NCBI GenBank assembly: GCA_963757265.1
Contig: CAVWRA010000006.1
Span: forward strand, 1,798,001 to 1,862,000
DNA: 64,000 nt
Source of the DNA: CAIVVT01 sp963757265
Lineage (GTDB): Bacteria > Acidobacteriota > Terriglobia > Bryobacterales > Bryobacteraceae
Reading direction: 5' to 3'
Shown here: positions 62,906 through 64,000 of the stretch, piece by piece
How positions within the stretch are numbered: the first letter of the stretch is position 1
Layout: every line of letters starts with the position of its first letter
The notes under the pieces: model-generated
Told to the model about the DNA's origin: nothing
Database searches by the model: none
The model's input: only the letters and a program-made list of their open reading frames with translations
Program-made: the position numbers and the translations under genes

Positions 62906-63131
62906 GTCGCGGCCAAGAAGCTATGCACCTCAAGCTCGTGGGAGGGGGCGTCTCTAGTGCAGGCTCGAAAGCCAACCCAACCGTCCCCAATGAAATCCAA
63001 CCTACCCTCCATCAGCCCTTTATGACTCCCTCATGCGTCTTCTACCAGACTGTTAGAAGACTAATAACTGCGGCACCCGTCTCGTTGCCGTCGGCTTGAG
63101 ACAGATGTTTCCGCGGAGCTGGGAGGTGTTC

Positions 63132-63233
63132 GTGGCTCATGAACGCATCAGTGCGTTAGTCGTAGACGAAGAACAGTCGTTGCGCCGGGCCCTCGTCCTC
63201 TCGCTGATGGCCAGAGGGTTCCGCGGGAAATGA
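63132..63233 (+). pseudogene. N-terminal remnant of a response regulator
   Basis: A GTG start with GGGAGG upstream gives ERISALVVDEEQSLRRALVL then SLMARGFRGK-stop. The VVDEEQSLRRAL start is that of a receiver domain (VVDDE.SLRR.L). Only 33 residues remain. With the kinase tail 230 bases before it, it is probably the wreck of a two-component operon. Confidence 0.65.
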
Positions 63234-63516
63234 TGGGCTGCAAGTCTCGCGCTGTTAACGAGTCGGGAAGTCCTCGGCGTAGTTCTTGGCTCCCCAAGTG
63301 CGACGCAGGTACGAAATGTGAAATGGAGAATTCCGTCTCAGTGGTTTTCTCCGCGGTGTTAACCGGAAGGGGGATTTCGGGGGTGCGTCCGAAGATGACG
63401 CTTTGCACTTGAGTGACGGCTTGGCTCAACAGTATGAACCGGCCTACGCCCGTCCAGGCCACGAACTTCGCAAGATTGAGCCGAACTCCTTCTTAGATGC
63501 AGAGGCACCGGCATGC

Positions 63517-63998
63517 CTATTTCACGCTCTCCGCCACGAAAGCTTCAGGCGGAACCGCCGTGATCGTGATGCCGCCGAAACCCATTCGCAAATACATCCG
63601 GCGTGACGGCGGGGAAGTCGCAGTGGCGTAGCGTTCGCCCAGCCGAAATGGATTGAGGCGAGGAGTGCCGTCAAAATCAGAGATGACAGTGCCGAACTTG
63701 CTTCTTGCGTCGAACGCGTACGCACCGTTATCGCTTAGCATCAATACGATGTCACCGCGACCGCAAGTTGCCTCTATGTCCGCGGTCATGTTGCTCACCA
63801 GCACGTAACCGACCCCGTGGTGGATCGCCAGTCGCGTGTCGCGCGGCGCGTGGATCAGGCACTCCACCGTGACGCCGGCCTTGGTCGTGCGCGGCAAGGG
63901 GGGAAGGAAGAAGCCGCGGGTAGGGAGGGTGGTCGAAATCGCCAATTCGCGATCGGAGCGGCACTCGGTCATGACGTGGATACGCTCCAGGCGCCGCC
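63517..63998 (-). CDS. DUF4097-like beta-helix protein, 5' end beyond the window
   Basis: The frame is open to the window edge and an ATG at 63972 is only one possible start. It reads IHHGVGYVLVSNMTADIEAT then CGRGDIVLMLSDNGAYAFDA and KFGTVISDFDGTPRLN, repeated strands typical of DUF4097 putative adhesin domains. No catalytic motifs. Possibly a surface or envelope protein; whether it has a signal peptide is unknown because the start is missing. Confidence 0.6.
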   Translation of the reverse strand, partial: RRLERIHVMTECRSDRELAISTTLPTRGFFLPPLPRTTKAGVTVECLIHAPRDTRLAIHHGVGYVLVSNMTADIEATCGRGDIVLMLSDNGAYAFDARSKFGTVISDFDGTPRLNPFRLGERYATATSPPSRRMYLRMGFGGITITAVPPEAFVAESVK

Positions 63999-64000
63999 CG

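Noticed and set aside
1..64000. CRISPR arrays, rRNA genes and origins
   Set aside because: No regularly spaced repeats, no rRNA-like stretch and no DnaA-box cluster were seen.

Overview
The window is about 64 kb of high-GC bacterial chromosome. The gene content points to Acidobacteriota, most likely a Bryobacterales/Solibacter-type soil organism. The signs are two very large periplasmic beta-propeller/Y_Y_Y hybrid histidine kinases, many Tat- or Sec-exported sugar-active enzymes, a PEP-CTERM-like protein, an exported DUF5107/TPR protein and an aldo/keto reductase carrying a ferredoxin tail. This placement rests on gene content only.

Layout. 1-7 kb: the end of a copper P-type ATPase gene, a frameshifted ECF sigma gene with its zinc-finger anti-sigma factor, then rsmA, gltX and glnS on one strand. 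7-19.5 kb: a NodU-type carbamoyltransferase, an exported GH127 enzyme, an asparaginase-like protein and a Tat lactonase, a PEP-CTERM-like protein, a GH42-like beta-galactosidase and a 1131-residue DUF5107/TPR protein. 19.6-36.6 kb: an exopolysaccharide/O-antigen island with three methyltransferases, a Wzy/WaaL-type ligase, a Wzx flippase, a GT32-methyltransferase fusion, four intact paralogous GT2 genes plus two GT2 3'-end remnants, an FkbM remnant, a PP-loop ATPase and a polysaccharide pyruvyl transferase. The island ends at a tRNA-Arg(CCG) gene and an IS630-family element with a frameshifted transposase.

38-50 kb: a secreted protein, a GT4 glycosyltransferase, a Tat-exported GH13-like enzyme, a CPBP membrane protein, an exported RraA-like protein paired with an exported mandelate racemase-family enzyme, an ECF sigma gene overlapping a small membrane protein, and a decayed DUF3489 gene. 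50.9-62 kb: a secreted protein whose 3' end overlaps a hybrid kinase, a Tat-exported aldo/keto reductase, a scar (permease fragment, IS630 remnant, truncated ribokinase) next to an exported nucleoside hydrolase, and a second hybrid kinase. 62.3-64 kb: broken pieces (integrase N-terminus, kinase C-terminus, response-regulator N-terminus) and a DUF4097-like gene running off the end.

How the genes fit together. The exported hydrolases, lactonase, dehydratase, aldolase and reductase suggest much plant or soil polysaccharide processing outside the cytoplasm, sensed by the propeller kinases. The polysaccharide island shows recent duplication and loss. The least expected signal is a repeated promoter-plus-hairpin module of about 47 bp. 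Four clear copies lie in front of unrelated genes in the same orientation as those genes (40.65, 44.57, 48.05 minus and 55.32 kb), a fifth at 48.22 kb has no gene after it, and one weaker copy lies at 26.77 kb.
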